Positions 26,830-35,367 of a DNA stretch of 50,912 nt are shown here, piece after piece. Origin of the DNA: Phycisphaerales bacterium UBA1845 (GTDB taxonomy: Bacteria; Planctomycetota; Phycisphaerae; UBA1845). Position numbers and translations under genes: made by a program. The stretch is from positions 318-51,229 of the forward strand of contig DDIR01000088.1 in the NCBI GenBank assembly GCA_002338715.1, in the 5' to 3' direction. The notes under the pieces are model-generated. The model did no database searches. It saw only the letters and a program-made list of their open reading frames with translations, and was not told the DNA's origin. The number at the start of each line of letters is the position of its first letter. The first letter of the stretch is position 1.

Positions 26830-28430
26830 CCAGCAACATTGCAGAATCTGCCGAGCACAACGGCCGCACAAACGCGTCTGACAATCGCGCTGTCAGCGAG
26901 GCGTATGTCACGCGCATACCAATTGCGTTTGCGCGTCGTCACAACATCATCGGACTGGAACCCGACGAACATGGGACGATGCCGCTGCTGGCTGCGCCGC
27001 CTGTCGATGTGAACATCATCGACAACGTATCCATCCGTCTGGGCCTCCCCGTTCGCGTCGTCGAAACGCCATCCGAAGAAGCCCAACGACACATCAACAG
27101 CGCCTACAGTGCACAGGATTCCGGCGTCGAACTGGCTATCGATGCGGCAGGTAACGGCGAGTCCATCAGGCATTTGAATGCCTTGGGCACCGGTAACGAT
27201 CTGCTCGACCACTCCGGCAGCGCCCCCGTCATCAAGATCGTCAACATGGTGCTCCTGGAGGCCATCAAGCGCCGGGCTAGCGATGTCCACATTCAACCGT
27301 TTGCCAAGCATGTGCAAATTCGATTGCGGATTGACGGCGTGCTCTACGACTACGTCCAGCCGCCATTGCACCTGCTCGACGAGATCGTCAGCCGCATCAA
27401 GATCATCGGCTGCATGGACATCGCCGAAAAACGCCTGCCCCAGGACGGGCGCACCACGGTGTCCATCGGTGAGCGGGTGGTCGATCTTCGAATCAGTTCG
27501 CTGCCATCCAGTTGCGGCGAGCGAGTGGTCATCCGCCTGTTGGATAAATCTGCCAGATTGTATTCACTGTCCGAAATCGGCATGGAGGACGACGTGCGCG
27601 ACGCATTTGTGAAGGCGGTGCGACGCAGCCATGGCATCGTCCTCGTCACGGGTCCAACCGGTTCGGGCAAGAGCACCACACTGTACGCGGTGCTGCAGGA
27701 ACTCAATGCCAAAGAACTCAATATCCTCACGTTGGAAGACCCCATTGAATATGAACTCACCGGGATCAGCCAAACTCAAGTGTCCGCCAAGAAAGGCATG
27801 ACTTTCGCATCGGGGCTGCGCACCGTGCTACGCCAAGACCCGGATGTCATCATGGTCGGTGAAATCCGTGACGAAGAGACGGCCCGCATGGCGGTGCAAA
27901 GCGCCCTGACCGGGCACCTGGTCCTGTCGACACTGCACACCAACGACGCTGCCGGTGCGGTGACACGTTTGTTGGATCTGGGGATCGAACCCTACCTGGT
28001 TGCGAGTTCGCTGCTGGCGGTGTTGGCCCAACGGTTGGTGCGCCGCGCCTGTACGGGCTGCAAACAGATGGCACCGCTATCCGACCCGGAGATTTTTGCA
28101 CTCAACGTCAATCCGCACGTTCATGCAAGTCTGCATGTCGCCAGTTGCACGGGATGCGACTCGTGTATGAGCACGGGGTATTTCGAGCGGGTGGGGATTT
28201 TTGAGATGCTGCATGTGACCGACACCGTTCGACGCCTCATTGTGCAACGCGGCGAAGCCGCAGCCATCAAGGAAGCGGCCATCAAAGAGGGCATGAAGAC
28301 GCTGCGTCAGGATGCGATCGACAAACTCTTTGCCGGTGAGACGACCGTTACCGAAGTCAATCGGGTCACGCAGGCCAGCCAGGACGACGTTGACGAAGCG
28401 CACGCGACACCGACAGGCGTAGACGGTTAG
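26817..28430 (+). CDS. gspE: type II secretion ATPase GspE
   Basis: 537-aa cytoplasmic hexameric ATPase driving pseudopilus assembly. It shows the GspE N1-type start, the Walker A motif GPTGSGKST (residues ~279-287), the Asp box (LNILTLEDPIEYELTGISQT), Walker B (RQDPDVIMVGEIRDEETA), the His box (LVLSTLHTND), and two CxxC pairs of the zinc-binding loop (CTGCKQ near 411, CTGCDSC near 443). GTG 26817 lies inside the end of gspD, implying translational coupling. All catalytic motifs look intact. Confidence 0.95.
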   Translation: MDAVTSNIAESAEHNGRTNASDNRAVSEAYVTRIPIAFARRHNIIGLEPDEHGTMPLLAAPPVDVNIIDNVSIRLGLPVRVVETPSEEAQRHINSAYSAQDSGVELAIDAAGNGESIRHLNALGTGNDLLDHSGSAPVIKIVNMVLLEAIKRRASDVHIQPFAKHVQIRLRIDGVLYDYVQPPLHLLDEIVSRIKIIGCMDIAEKRLPQDGRTTVSIGERVVDLRISSLPSSCGERVVIRLLDKSARLYSLSEIGMEDDVRDAFVKAVRRSHGIVLVTGPTGSGKSTTLYAVLQELNAKELNILTLEDPIEYELTGISQTQVSAKKGMTFASGLRTVLRQDPDVIMVGEIRDEETARMAVQSALTGHLVLSTLHTNDAAGAVTRLLDLGIEPYLVASSLLAVLAQRLVRRACTGCKQMAPLSDPEIFALNVNPHVHASLHVASCTGCDSCMSTGYFERVGIFEMLHVTDTVRRLIVQRGEAAAIKEAAIKEGMKTLRQDAIDKLFAGETTVTEVNRVTQASQDDVDEAHATPTGVDG

Positions 28431-28440
28431 GTTCAGTTCC

Positions 28441-29712
28441 ATGGTCTATTATTCGAGGCGAACCTTGGCAGTGTTTGAATACAAAGGGCTGAACGCCTCC
28501 GGCGACGTGATCGCCGGGACGATGACGGCGGATACACCTCAAGAGGGTCGTCGCGCCCTTCGCGAGAATGGTCTACGCATCCACCGCTTCGAACCGGTTG
28601 CAGAAGTCGGTCCATCCCAATGGCTCGGTTCGTTGCGAAGTCTCCGGACACTGCCCAGTCGTTTGCTTGATCGCTCGGCTCGCCGGGCCGATCGGGTCGC
28701 GGAGTTTGCCAGGCACTTGGCTTTGCTGCTTCGTAGCGGCGTACCGCTGGCAGAGTCCATCGATGTCCTTATCGCCCAGGAAAAACACGTCCCCTTTGAA
28801 ACGGTCCTGCGCGCAACGCTGGACCACGTCCGCGGCGGCGTGTCATTGGCCGATGCCCTGGCCGATCATCCCAGGTGGTTTGACGTAACGTTTCTGTCGG
28901 CGGTGCGTGTCGGTCAACGCAGCGGTGGCCTGGAACATGCTCTAACGGAGTTGGCGGATTTTTTGAAAGACAAGTCCAAACTGCGCTCACAGGTCACGGC
29001 CGCCCTGACGTACCCGGCCATCCTGATGGTGTTGGGGATTGCGGTGACGTTGTTCTTGATGATGCGGGTAATCCCGCAGTTGATGACGGTGCTGGTGAGC
29101 AGTGGCAAACCCCTTCCTGCCGCGACGGCGATGCTGAAGTCGTGCACGGATATCCTGGTGAATCACTGGCTGGTGTTGCTGGCGGCGGCGCTAATCATTG
29201 CAACGGCTGGCGTATTGACCTTCAAAAGTAAGCGCGGGCGCAGATTCGCGGAGACGTTCGTACTGCGTCTGCCCATCGTAGGCAGTTTGGTGCGAAGAAC
29301 GCTCGTGGCGCGATTCGCCCAACAGATGACCATGCTGCTGGGCAGCGGCATTCCATTTTTGGAAGCGGTTGGCATTGTCCGTGGCAGCGAGAACCACCTG
29401 CTCTTGCGCGACGAACTCGACGGCATCGCCAAGGCCATCGAAGCGGGAAGCGACATCGCCCCGACCCTGAAAAACTCACGCGTGTTTCCACCGCTGGTGG
29501 TGCATCTGGTGGCGGTTGGACAAAGCGCCGGTGAACTCCCCCAAATGCTAAGCGAACTGCGGGCTGGCTACGAAACCGAAGTGAAGCTTGCCCTGACTAA
29601 GTTCACCGCGGCGCTGGAGCCCATGCTCATAGTGCTGATGGCAGGGATGATCGGGTTCGTGATCTTCGCAACCGTGATGCCGATCCTGCAGGTGACGGAG
29701 ACCATGCGATGA
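28441..29712 (+). CDS. gspF: type II secretion inner-membrane platform GspF
   Basis: 423-aa polytopic protein with two GspF/PilC repeats. The first starts ADRVAEFARHLALLLRSGVP and the second RRTLVARFAQQMTMLLGSGI, each followed by the conserved Gly-rich turn. Three membrane segments are seen (TYPAILMVLGIAVTLFLMMR, LVLLAAALIIATAGVLTF, and the C-terminal IVLMAGMIGFVIFATVM). The N-terminal FEYKGLNASGDVIAG is the usual family start, so a start nearer residue 9 is possible. It is 10 bases after gspE and overlaps gspG by ATGA. Confidence 0.95.
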   Translation: MVYYSRRTLAVFEYKGLNASGDVIAGTMTADTPQEGRRALRENGLRIHRFEPVAEVGPSQWLGSLRSLRTLPSRLLDRSARRADRVAEFARHLALLLRSGVPLAESIDVLIAQEKHVPFETVLRATLDHVRGGVSLADALADHPRWFDVTFLSAVRVGQRSGGLEHALTELADFLKDKSKLRSQVTAALTYPAILMVLGIAVTLFLMMRVIPQLMTVLVSSGKPLPAATAMLKSCTDILVNHWLVLLAAALIIATAGVLTFKSKRGRRFAETFVLRLPIVGSLVRRTLVARFAQQMTMLLGSGIPFLEAVGIVRGSENHLLLRDELDGIAKAIEAGSDIAPTLKNSRVFPPLVVHLVAVGQSAGELPQMLSELRAGYETEVKLALTKFTAALEPMLIVLMAGMIGFVIFATVMPILQVTETMR

Positions 29713-30161
29713 AAAACAAAACAAGGCATGCGAATGCGAACTGGCGGCGCAGCGGATTTACATTGGTGGAGTTGATGGTCGTGCTCGTGATCCTGGGGCT
29801 ATTGGCGTCGCTGGTGACGGTCAGCGTCAATGATTATTTGCTGACCGGCAGACAAACCACCGTGAAAGCCGAGATTTCCCAAATCTGTAACGCCCTGGAG
29901 TTGTTCTACACTGAGTTCGGACACTACCCATCCAACGATCAGGGCCTTGCCGTCCTGACCGAGAAGACCCGCAAACATCCCAACGGCATCCTGCAGGGCA
30001 AGCTTACCGATGTTTGGGGTCACCCGTACAGCTACGTCTTTCCGGGTCTCAACGAAACGTTTGACGTGGTCAGCTACGGCCGAGACGGGCAGGAAGGTGG
30101 TGAAGGGGCTGACGCCGACATCGTCAGCTGGGATCTGGACGAGGCCGACCATGACGATTGA
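29709..30161 (+). CDS. gspG: major pseudopilin GspG
   Basis: 150-aa major pseudopilin. The prepilin site and helix read SGFTLVELMVVLVILGLLAS (Gly-Phe cleavage, Glu at +5). The globular domain has the GspG landmarks GHYPSNDQGL, VWGHPYSYVFPG and the calcium-loop/C-terminal SYGRDGQEGGEGADADIVSW. It starts by ATGA overlap with gspF. Needs a prepilin peptidase, which is not in this window. Confidence 0.96.
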   Translation: MKNKTRHANANWRRSGFTLVELMVVLVILGLLASLVTVSVNDYLLTGRQTTVKAEISQICNALELFYTEFGHYPSNDQGLAVLTEKTRKHPNGILQGKLTDVWGHPYSYVFPGLNETFDVVSYGRDGQEGGEGADADIVSWDLDEADHDD

Positions 30162-30774
30162 CACGAAAATCATTGCGTCGAATCAAAGTTGGTTTGCGAA
30201 GCGCAATCAGGGCAGTTTTACGTTGATCGAAACGCTCGCCGTGACGGTGCTGCTGGCACTGCTCATCGGTACGACCGTGGTCAACATGCCTGGCGCGACA
30301 CAGCGTCAACGCCTGGATGCGACCCTCGCGATCATTGCGAACGCCGATCAGATCGCGCGAACGCAGGCGCTGGCGGATGGTCGACCCCGGATGTTGGTGT
30401 TTCCAAGCGACAATTCCCGTGCGGAGATTCGGGGGCCGGTCTTAACGGATGAGAGTATCAAGTGGGCGTCGCAACTGAAATTGCGTTTCCCGGATCAAGT
30501 GCGTGTCGTTGGATTGGTTATCGAAGGCAGTACGGAACTCGAATTGACGATTGAAGTGGAGCAAGCCGACTCCAACGCCGAAACCGACCATCGAATCACG
30601 ATCCGAGGCGATGGAAGATCGTCAACGTACGCAGTTTTGTGTGAAGCCGCCGAGAACATTCGAGGTGCGGTGGTCATCGACGGCCGAACCGGCTTGAGCC
30701 GCATCGTAGACATCGGGGCGTTCGACGATATTGACATCGCATCGCTCAATACTGAAGGGTTGCTATGCGAATAG
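30151..30774 (+). CDS. gspH: minor pseudopilin GspH-like
   Basis: 207-aa minor pseudopilin. A longer than usual 22-residue leader precedes GSFTLIETLAVTVLLALLIG with Glu at +5, then a beta-rich globular domain (MLVFPSDNSRAEIRG; VRVVGLVIEGSTELELTIEV). Placed directly after gspG with an 11-base overlap, the usual gspH slot. Sequence beyond the N terminus is diverged, so the letter is given by position. Confidence 0.8.
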   Translation: MTIDTKIIASNQSWFAKRNQGSFTLIETLAVTVLLALLIGTTVVNMPGATQRQRLDATLAIIANADQIARTQALADGRPRMLVFPSDNSRAEIRGPVLTDESIKWASQLKLRFPDQVRVVGLVIEGSTELELTIEVEQADSNAETDHRITIRGDGRSSTYAVLCEAAENIRGAVVIDGRTGLSRIVDIGAFDDIDIASLNTEGLLCE

Positions 30775-31196
30775 TTCGCGTCCAGCCAAACTCGATTATT
30801 CACTGCAATGCGTTGGCCCTCGTCGAAGTAGTGGCTGCCATCGTGCTGCTCAGCACGGTAGCGTGTGGTCTGCTGGTGGCCCATGCGCGATCGCTTCGCG
30901 CGCTGTCCGACGGCGTTCATGCAGAACATGCTTCGGAGTTGGCTCGCGAGTTGATCGCATACTGGAAGCTCAATGACACAATCACGTTTAGCTCAGACGA
31001 AGGCGTCATCGACGGCGAGCCGAATTGGATTTGGCAACGCAATATTCTGTCAACCGCACCGCGTTTCGAGAAAGGCGATTGGGCGCGGATCGAACTGGTG
31101 TTATCGCATCAAATGGAAGGTGACGGGGCCAGCGTTTCGTATGCGTTTGAGTGGATTGAGGGCTTGAATGAAGACGCACTCGAATCAACGAAATAA
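30765..31196 (+). CDS. gspI: minor pseudopilin GspI-like
   Basis: 143-aa protein with a prepilin-like helix NALALVEVVAAIVLLSTVAC. The residue before the cleavage point and the following Phe are replaced (Ala-Leu instead of Gly-Phe), but Glu at +5 is kept. The downstream EHASELARELIAYWKLND resembles the GspI pattern of Ala/Glu-rich helix. It is in the gspI position, overlapping gspH by 10 bases and gspJ by 29. The weak cleavage site is unusual. Confidence 0.75.
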   Translation: MRIVRVQPNSIIHCNALALVEVVAAIVLLSTVACGLLVAHARSLRALSDGVHAEHASELARELIAYWKLNDTITFSSDEGVIDGEPNWIWQRNILSTAPRFEKGDWARIELVLSHQMEGDGASVSYAFEWIEGLNEDALESTK

Positions 31197-31797
31197 TCGC
31201 AACCCTCGATCCGCATGGAAGCAGGCGTTCACGCTCGTGGAGATGTTGGTTGCGCTTCTCCTGACTGCCGTGGTGCTGTCTGCTGCGGGCCGTATCACTG
31301 TTGCCGTCATGCGAACAGAGGCAGCCGCGTCAGAAAAAAGCCACGATGCCCTACGCCGGAGCGTTGCTATGGACTCGCTGGTGTCAGATTGGAACGGGCG
31401 TTTGGAAGGACAAGCCACAGTCGAAGCGTTCCCAGATGCAAGCCATCGCCCGACGATTCGATTGCTGACGCGCGAGCAATTGGCAGGCCATGACGGGATC
31501 ACCGTCAAAGAACCGGCTCGCGTGACCTATCGCATCGAAGTCGCAGGAGACTCAGACCTGTTCATTTTGGTTCGAGACGCGGATCTGTTGATCGGACATG
31601 ACGCGGTACGGTCCGAAGTCGTTGGATGCGGCTTAGAGTCATTCGGCGTCGACGTGTTCCGGGAAGAGCAGTGGCACCCGTTGGAGCCAATCGACAAGTC
31701 AGACGGCAAGCCCATTGACGCGTTGCGGTTGGCCATTCAATGGAACAGCGGTGACGTGCAAACTCGGATATTCAGGTTGGACGATGCAGCACCATGA
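31168..31797 (+). CDS. gspJ: minor pseudopilin GspJ-like
   Basis: 209-aa minor pseudopilin: basic leader, then QAFTLVEMLVALLLTAVVLS with Ala-Phe at the cleavage point and Glu at +5. The helix is followed by the GspJ-type pattern of an AxS-rich helix (TEAAASEKSHDALRRSVAMD) and a beta-rich domain ending IQWNSGDVQTRIFRLDD. Overlaps gspI by 29 bases and gspK by ATGA. Confidence 0.8.
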   Translation: MKTHSNQRNNRNPRSAWKQAFTLVEMLVALLLTAVVLSAAGRITVAVMRTEAAASEKSHDALRRSVAMDSLVSDWNGRLEGQATVEAFPDASHRPTIRLLTREQLAGHDGITVKEPARVTYRIEVAGDSDLFILVRDADLLIGHDAVRSEVVGCGLESFGVDVFREEQWHPLEPIDKSDGKPIDALRLAIQWNSGDVQTRIFRLDDAAP

Positions 31798-32735
31798 GAT
31801 GCAGAAAACGACATCCAGTATCGCAAACGTGCCCGAATCGCAGGCGCGGTCTTGCTCTCATCGTCACGCTGCTGCTGATTGTGATGCTGATTGCCGCCGC
31901 GAGTCGCATGGCCACAACCGCGGCCAGCACGTCCATCCGCAACCGATCGCGCGCGAACACGTTGCAGCACGAATTGGCTGTCGACAGCATCCTTCGCGTC
32001 GCCGCCGATCAGCTGCAAAACAAGGGCACTGCTTTATCTGATCTCAGGCGGAACGGCTTCGTGCTGTTGGAAGATCGCTTCGGTGAGTGCTTGGTGCGCT
32101 GCCGGATCGGCAGCGATGCTGGCAAGCTCAACGCCAACGCGTTTGGGCGCGATGAAGATCGACCAACGCTGCGACGAAAGCTCATTCGCCTTGGTCAGCG
32201 ATTGGATCTTCCCGATGTGCGGGTTCAGCTTAGACCTGTTCGCAAACGCGATATCGAAAACGCCACCGGGCAACGCATCAATCTCCCGGCGTACATTACT
32301 TATGATCAGCTGTTCGGACGCCGAACCGTCGATGGCGTCTTCCGATTGGACCAATCAGACCGCTGGGGCGAACAGGTCAACAAACCCGCCTGGTCTGATG
32401 TTGTCACGCTGTACGGTGACGGCAGAGTCGATCTCAGGTATGTCAAGGCCGAAGTGCTCAGGGGCCTGCTCGATGACATTGCTCCGGGTGCGTTTCGACA
32501 GCTGATCGATTGCCGCGAGCAGCATGGCGCAAATCCAAACCTCAGCAAAGCCCTCGCAAAATGCCCTGCCGACAAGCGGGATGCGATTCGCAAAAGGCTT
32601 GGGCTGGATATCGCACGGTACGCATTCACGATTGAGACCGCCATCGACAACGACCGCCGACGCTGGTACGTCGTCGCAGGTGCGCAGGACGGCAAGATCG
32701 CGGGTGTTCTCTATCGAGGGCGGATCACATGGTAA
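31794..32735 (+). CDS. gspK: minor pseudopilin GspK-like
   Basis: 313-aa protein, the largest minor pseudopilin and tip subunit by family knowledge. N-terminal RRGLALIVTLLLIVMLIAAA is a GspK-type helix (Gly-Leu, and Thr rather than Glu at +5, which is normal for GspK). It continues with RANTLQHELAVDSILR and a segment on SDAGKLNANAFG comparable to the GspK 'D-x-x-G-K-x-N-x-N' site. ATGA overlap with gspJ and 7-base overlap with the next gene. Confidence 0.85.
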   Translation: MRCRKRHPVSQTCPNRRRGLALIVTLLLIVMLIAAASRMATTAASTSIRNRSRANTLQHELAVDSILRVAADQLQNKGTALSDLRRNGFVLLEDRFGECLVRCRIGSDAGKLNANAFGRDEDRPTLRRKLIRLGQRLDLPDVRVQLRPVRKRDIENATGQRINLPAYITYDQLFGRRTVDGVFRLDQSDRWGEQVNKPAWSDVVTLYGDGRVDLRYVKAEVLRGLLDDIAPGAFRQLIDCREQHGANPNLSKALAKCPADKRDAIRKRLGLDIARYAFTIETAIDNDRRRWYVVAGAQDGKIAGVLYRGRITW

Positions 32736-33250
32736 AGCCCTCCACGATTCGGATCGTCGAAAAGGCCCTCCGTTTGGTTCAGTTCGCACTGTTGGGTGCG
32801 ATTGCGTGGGCCGTCGTATTGGCTGTTCGACCTGTGCACGTAGACGATTTCAGACCGCACTCAGCGAATACGACGAAGTCTGACGAGACCGCACCTGAAA
32901 TAGCAACCAATAGTTCTCTGAAACCACTCGAATGGTACGAACCACTCTGGACGCGCGATCTAAGGCAACCACCGATCCCACCTGTCGCGACTCCGAAGCC
33001 CTTTGCGACGCCCAAGCCGATCCCGATGCCGCCACTTCCAAAGCTCATGGGGACGTTCGTGGAGGGCGACAACGCGTGGGCACATTTGATGTCGCGGGAG
33101 GTCGGCGTTCGCGTGTTGCAACTTCACGCAGGAATTGATGAGTTCACGATCAGCGCCATCGAGCCCGGCCGCGTGGAGTTGAGCTGGCGGGATCAAACCC
33201 GCTGGCTCGAAATCGAACGGCCCAAGAACGCCATTGCCCAACGACCATGA
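32729..33250 (+). CDS. GspC-like inner-membrane protein of the T2SS
   Basis: 173-aa bitopic protein: a single membrane segment (VQFALLGAIAWAVVLAV, residues ~15-32), a Pro-rich periplasmic linker (residues ~75-100: PKPFATPKPIPMPP), and a small beta domain (LMGTFVEGDNAWAHLM..VLQLHAGIDEFTISAIEPGRVEL) that fits the HR domain of GspC, which links secretin and inner platform. The position between gspK and gspL, rather than before gspD, is atypical. Similarity is by architecture; exact family membership is likely but not certain. Confidence 0.65.
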   Translation: MVKPSTIRIVEKALRLVQFALLGAIAWAVVLAVRPVHVDDFRPHSANTTKSDETAPEIATNSSLKPLEWYEPLWTRDLRQPPIPPVATPKPFATPKPIPMPPLPKLMGTFVEGDNAWAHLMSREVGVRVLQLHAGIDEFTISAIEPGRVELSWRDQTRWLEIERPKNAIAQRP

Positions 33251-34572
33251 AACCGACCATCCAAATCCTGATGACGCAGCAGTATGTGGTGGCAGCATCG
33301 ATCGCACGCTCGAAATCCTTTTCGTCTAATCGAATTGCCATCGAAGATGTAGAAGTCCCAGTCTCGATTGGACCGAACACTGAGTGGCAGAATCTGATCC
33401 AAGCGGTCATCGACGCATTGGAGCAGCTGGGCTCGCCCAGTACGGCCGTATCGCTCATCATACCGTCGAGTTGGTGCTATTTGTGTCGTCTCGGCAAACC
33501 GGCCAAACGCCTTGATCCGATGGCTATGTCGTACGAGATGGAAGAGACCCTCCCTGTCCAGCTTGAGTCGGTGACGTCGGCATTTGCCGTACGCGAGGAG
33601 GGCGTGGTCGGTATCGCCGTCGAAACGGAAGTGCTTGGCAAACTGTTGACGGCACTGGAGAACCGCGGCTTGGGAGTTGCGAATGTCTGCGTAGATGTGT
33701 TGGTTGCATCGGCAATCGCAACTGCGCAGGGAGTCTCAGGGGCAAGCGTACTGGACGCTGGGCGGACTTCGTCGATCGAGTTCGACCACGAAACCGAACA
33801 TTGCATCCATGTCCGCAATCGAATCGGCTCCAATGGCGTTGCCGGACCTGTTTCGGAATCAATTGCAGATCGCAAACCGCTGCGGGATGATTCGGTTCAA
33901 TTTGATCTGCGGACAAGACCTTCACCGGAATGCGATGCTGCAGCAGATACCGACGACGAGAACATCGGAGCCAGGGCACTTGTCGCAGCCAATCTGGATC
34001 AAATGGATGTGCCGAACTTGCGCATTGGCCCGTTGGCGCAGCAAGAGAGATACGCTGACATGTACCGTCGCGTATCACAGCTGGCTGTTTTAGGGATCGT
34101 GCTGTGTTCGATTCTGTGGGCCAGAGGGTACAGGCAGCAAGAATCGTTGCAGCGGCAATTCGATGATTTGCGGCGCGAACAAGCCGAGGTCTACAGAGGA
34201 GTGTTCCCGGAAGGAACCGTTCCTCGCAACCCTGCCACACGACTTGCTTCGGAGCGCAAACGCATTGAAGTGCTCGCGACGACCGATTCCGCTGGCCCAG
34301 CGCCGACCGCCGCGAACCAACCTCTGGATGATCTCGGCGCATTTGTCAGGGCACTTCCGGACGATGTGCGCATCCTGGCCAACGAAGTCCTTGTGGATGC
34401 AAGGCAATTCAGTTTACGGGGCCATACGGCCAGTCATCGCGACGCCGAACGAATTGCAGACGCCATTGGAGCCGTCAATGGCTTGAACGTGGGTTCACCA
34501 CGAACGTCACGTCTCAAAAGTGGCGGCGTCGAGTTCAGCCTGAAAGGGAGGCGCGACCGTGCAAATCCCTGA
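33247..34572 (+). CDS. gspL: GspL-like platform protein
   Basis: 441-aa protein with an actin-like cytoplasmic domain similar to GspL/PilM (LIIPSSWCYLCRLGKPAKR near residues 75-93; EMEETLPVQLESVTSAF; AGRTSSIEFDHE). One membrane segment follows (LAVLGIVLCSILWARGY, residues ~278-294), then a periplasmic ferredoxin-like domain (FVRALPDDVRILANEVLVDA, FSLRGHTASHRDAERIADAI). This is the order expected of GspL, which anchors GspE. Starts by ATGA overlap. Confidence 0.8.
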   Translation: MKPTIQILMTQQYVVAASIARSKSFSSNRIAIEDVEVPVSIGPNTEWQNLIQAVIDALEQLGSPSTAVSLIIPSSWCYLCRLGKPAKRLDPMAMSYEMEETLPVQLESVTSAFAVREEGVVGIAVETEVLGKLLTALENRGLGVANVCVDVLVASAIATAQGVSGASVLDAGRTSSIEFDHETEHCIHVRNRIGSNGVAGPVSESIADRKPLRDDSVQFDLRTRPSPECDAAADTDDENIGARALVAANLDQMDVPNLRIGPLAQQERYADMYRRVSQLAVLGIVLCSILWARGYRQQESLQRQFDDLRREQAEVYRGVFPEGTVPRNPATRLASERKRIEVLATTDSAGPAPTAANQPLDDLGAFVRALPDDVRILANEVLVDARQFSLRGHTASHRDAERIADAIGAVNGLNVGSPRTSRLKSGGVEFSLKGRRDRANP

Positions 34573-35128
34573 GAACGCTCTGCGACGATTGCGTGATCCG
34601 AAACCGCGAGCCATCACGGCCGTTGCGGTATTCGCAGTTGTATTGTCTTTTGTGTGGTTCCAACACCGATCATTGGCGATGACTCGTCGATCGCTCCAAG
34701 CTTCTGCTTCCAAACTGACCCGCATGAAATCCGATGCTCACCAGATCATCGAACTACAGTCGAGGCCACAAAGAGCCGTCGATCGCGAAAAACCCAACGC
34801 CGAACTGCTTGCACAGGTCGAAGCGGCGTTATCCGAATCCAACGTACCACGCGAGTTGTGGCAGGACAGCATTCCGCAGCCTGCGCAACGAGCGAACGGA
34901 TCGGATTACCTGCGGGTGGCGACCCGATTAGAGTTTGACGGTGTGACAATTCGACAAATTGTGGTGTTTACGCAGGCACTGCTGCAGAATGATCCGACGC
35001 TGTCGATTCAATCTCTTCGAATTCAGAATCGAACGAAAACAAATGAGTCGAATTGCGGTGAAGCGACTTGGCGTGTTGAGATGACCGTTGGGTATTTGGT
35101 CTACGAGCCAAAGTCTAGGAACCCTTAA
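34559..35128 (+). CDS. GspM-like platform protein
   Basis: 189-aa bitopic protein with a membrane segment at about residues 18-35 (AITAVAVFAVVLSFVWFQ), a helical stretch, and a C-terminal beta/alpha domain (LRVATRLEFDGVTIRQIVVF...SIQSLRIQ) of the GspM/PilO ferredoxin-like sort. GTG 34559 overlaps gspL by 14 bases. By position and architecture it is the GspM partner of GspL. Last gene of the secretion operon; the next gene is 239 bases away. Confidence 0.7.
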   Translation: MQIPENALRRLRDPKPRAITAVAVFAVVLSFVWFQHRSLAMTRRSLQASASKLTRMKSDAHQIIELQSRPQRAVDREKPNAELLAQVEAALSESNVPRELWQDSIPQPAQRANGSDYLRVATRLEFDGVTIRQIVVFTQALLQNDPTLSIQSLRIQNRTKTNESNCGEATWRVEMTVGYLVYEPKSRNP

Positions 35129-35367
35129 GTGGGCTTCAGAGTCGCCGCCGATACCCGTACTCAAATCGATTCCATCTGGCACTTGCACAGGTCACCAATT
35201 CGGATCGCCCCAAAAACAAAGTAGCCGCCCGGCCCTCGCTCCGCGCGAAACATTCGTTAATCCGATTAAAGAACCGACCCAAACGGGTTTGCCCATGCGC
35301 CTGCGATCCCGCTCTTCGTCAAAGCCGATCACCTTCAAAATCGTTTTCATCGGAGGTTTAACAGCAA

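Noticed and set aside
24538..35128. The operon as a type IV pilus locus
   Set aside because: GspG-type calcium-loop pseudopilin, GspK-like subunit and a single ATPase without PilT or PilB/PilC pilus partners fit type II secretion better.
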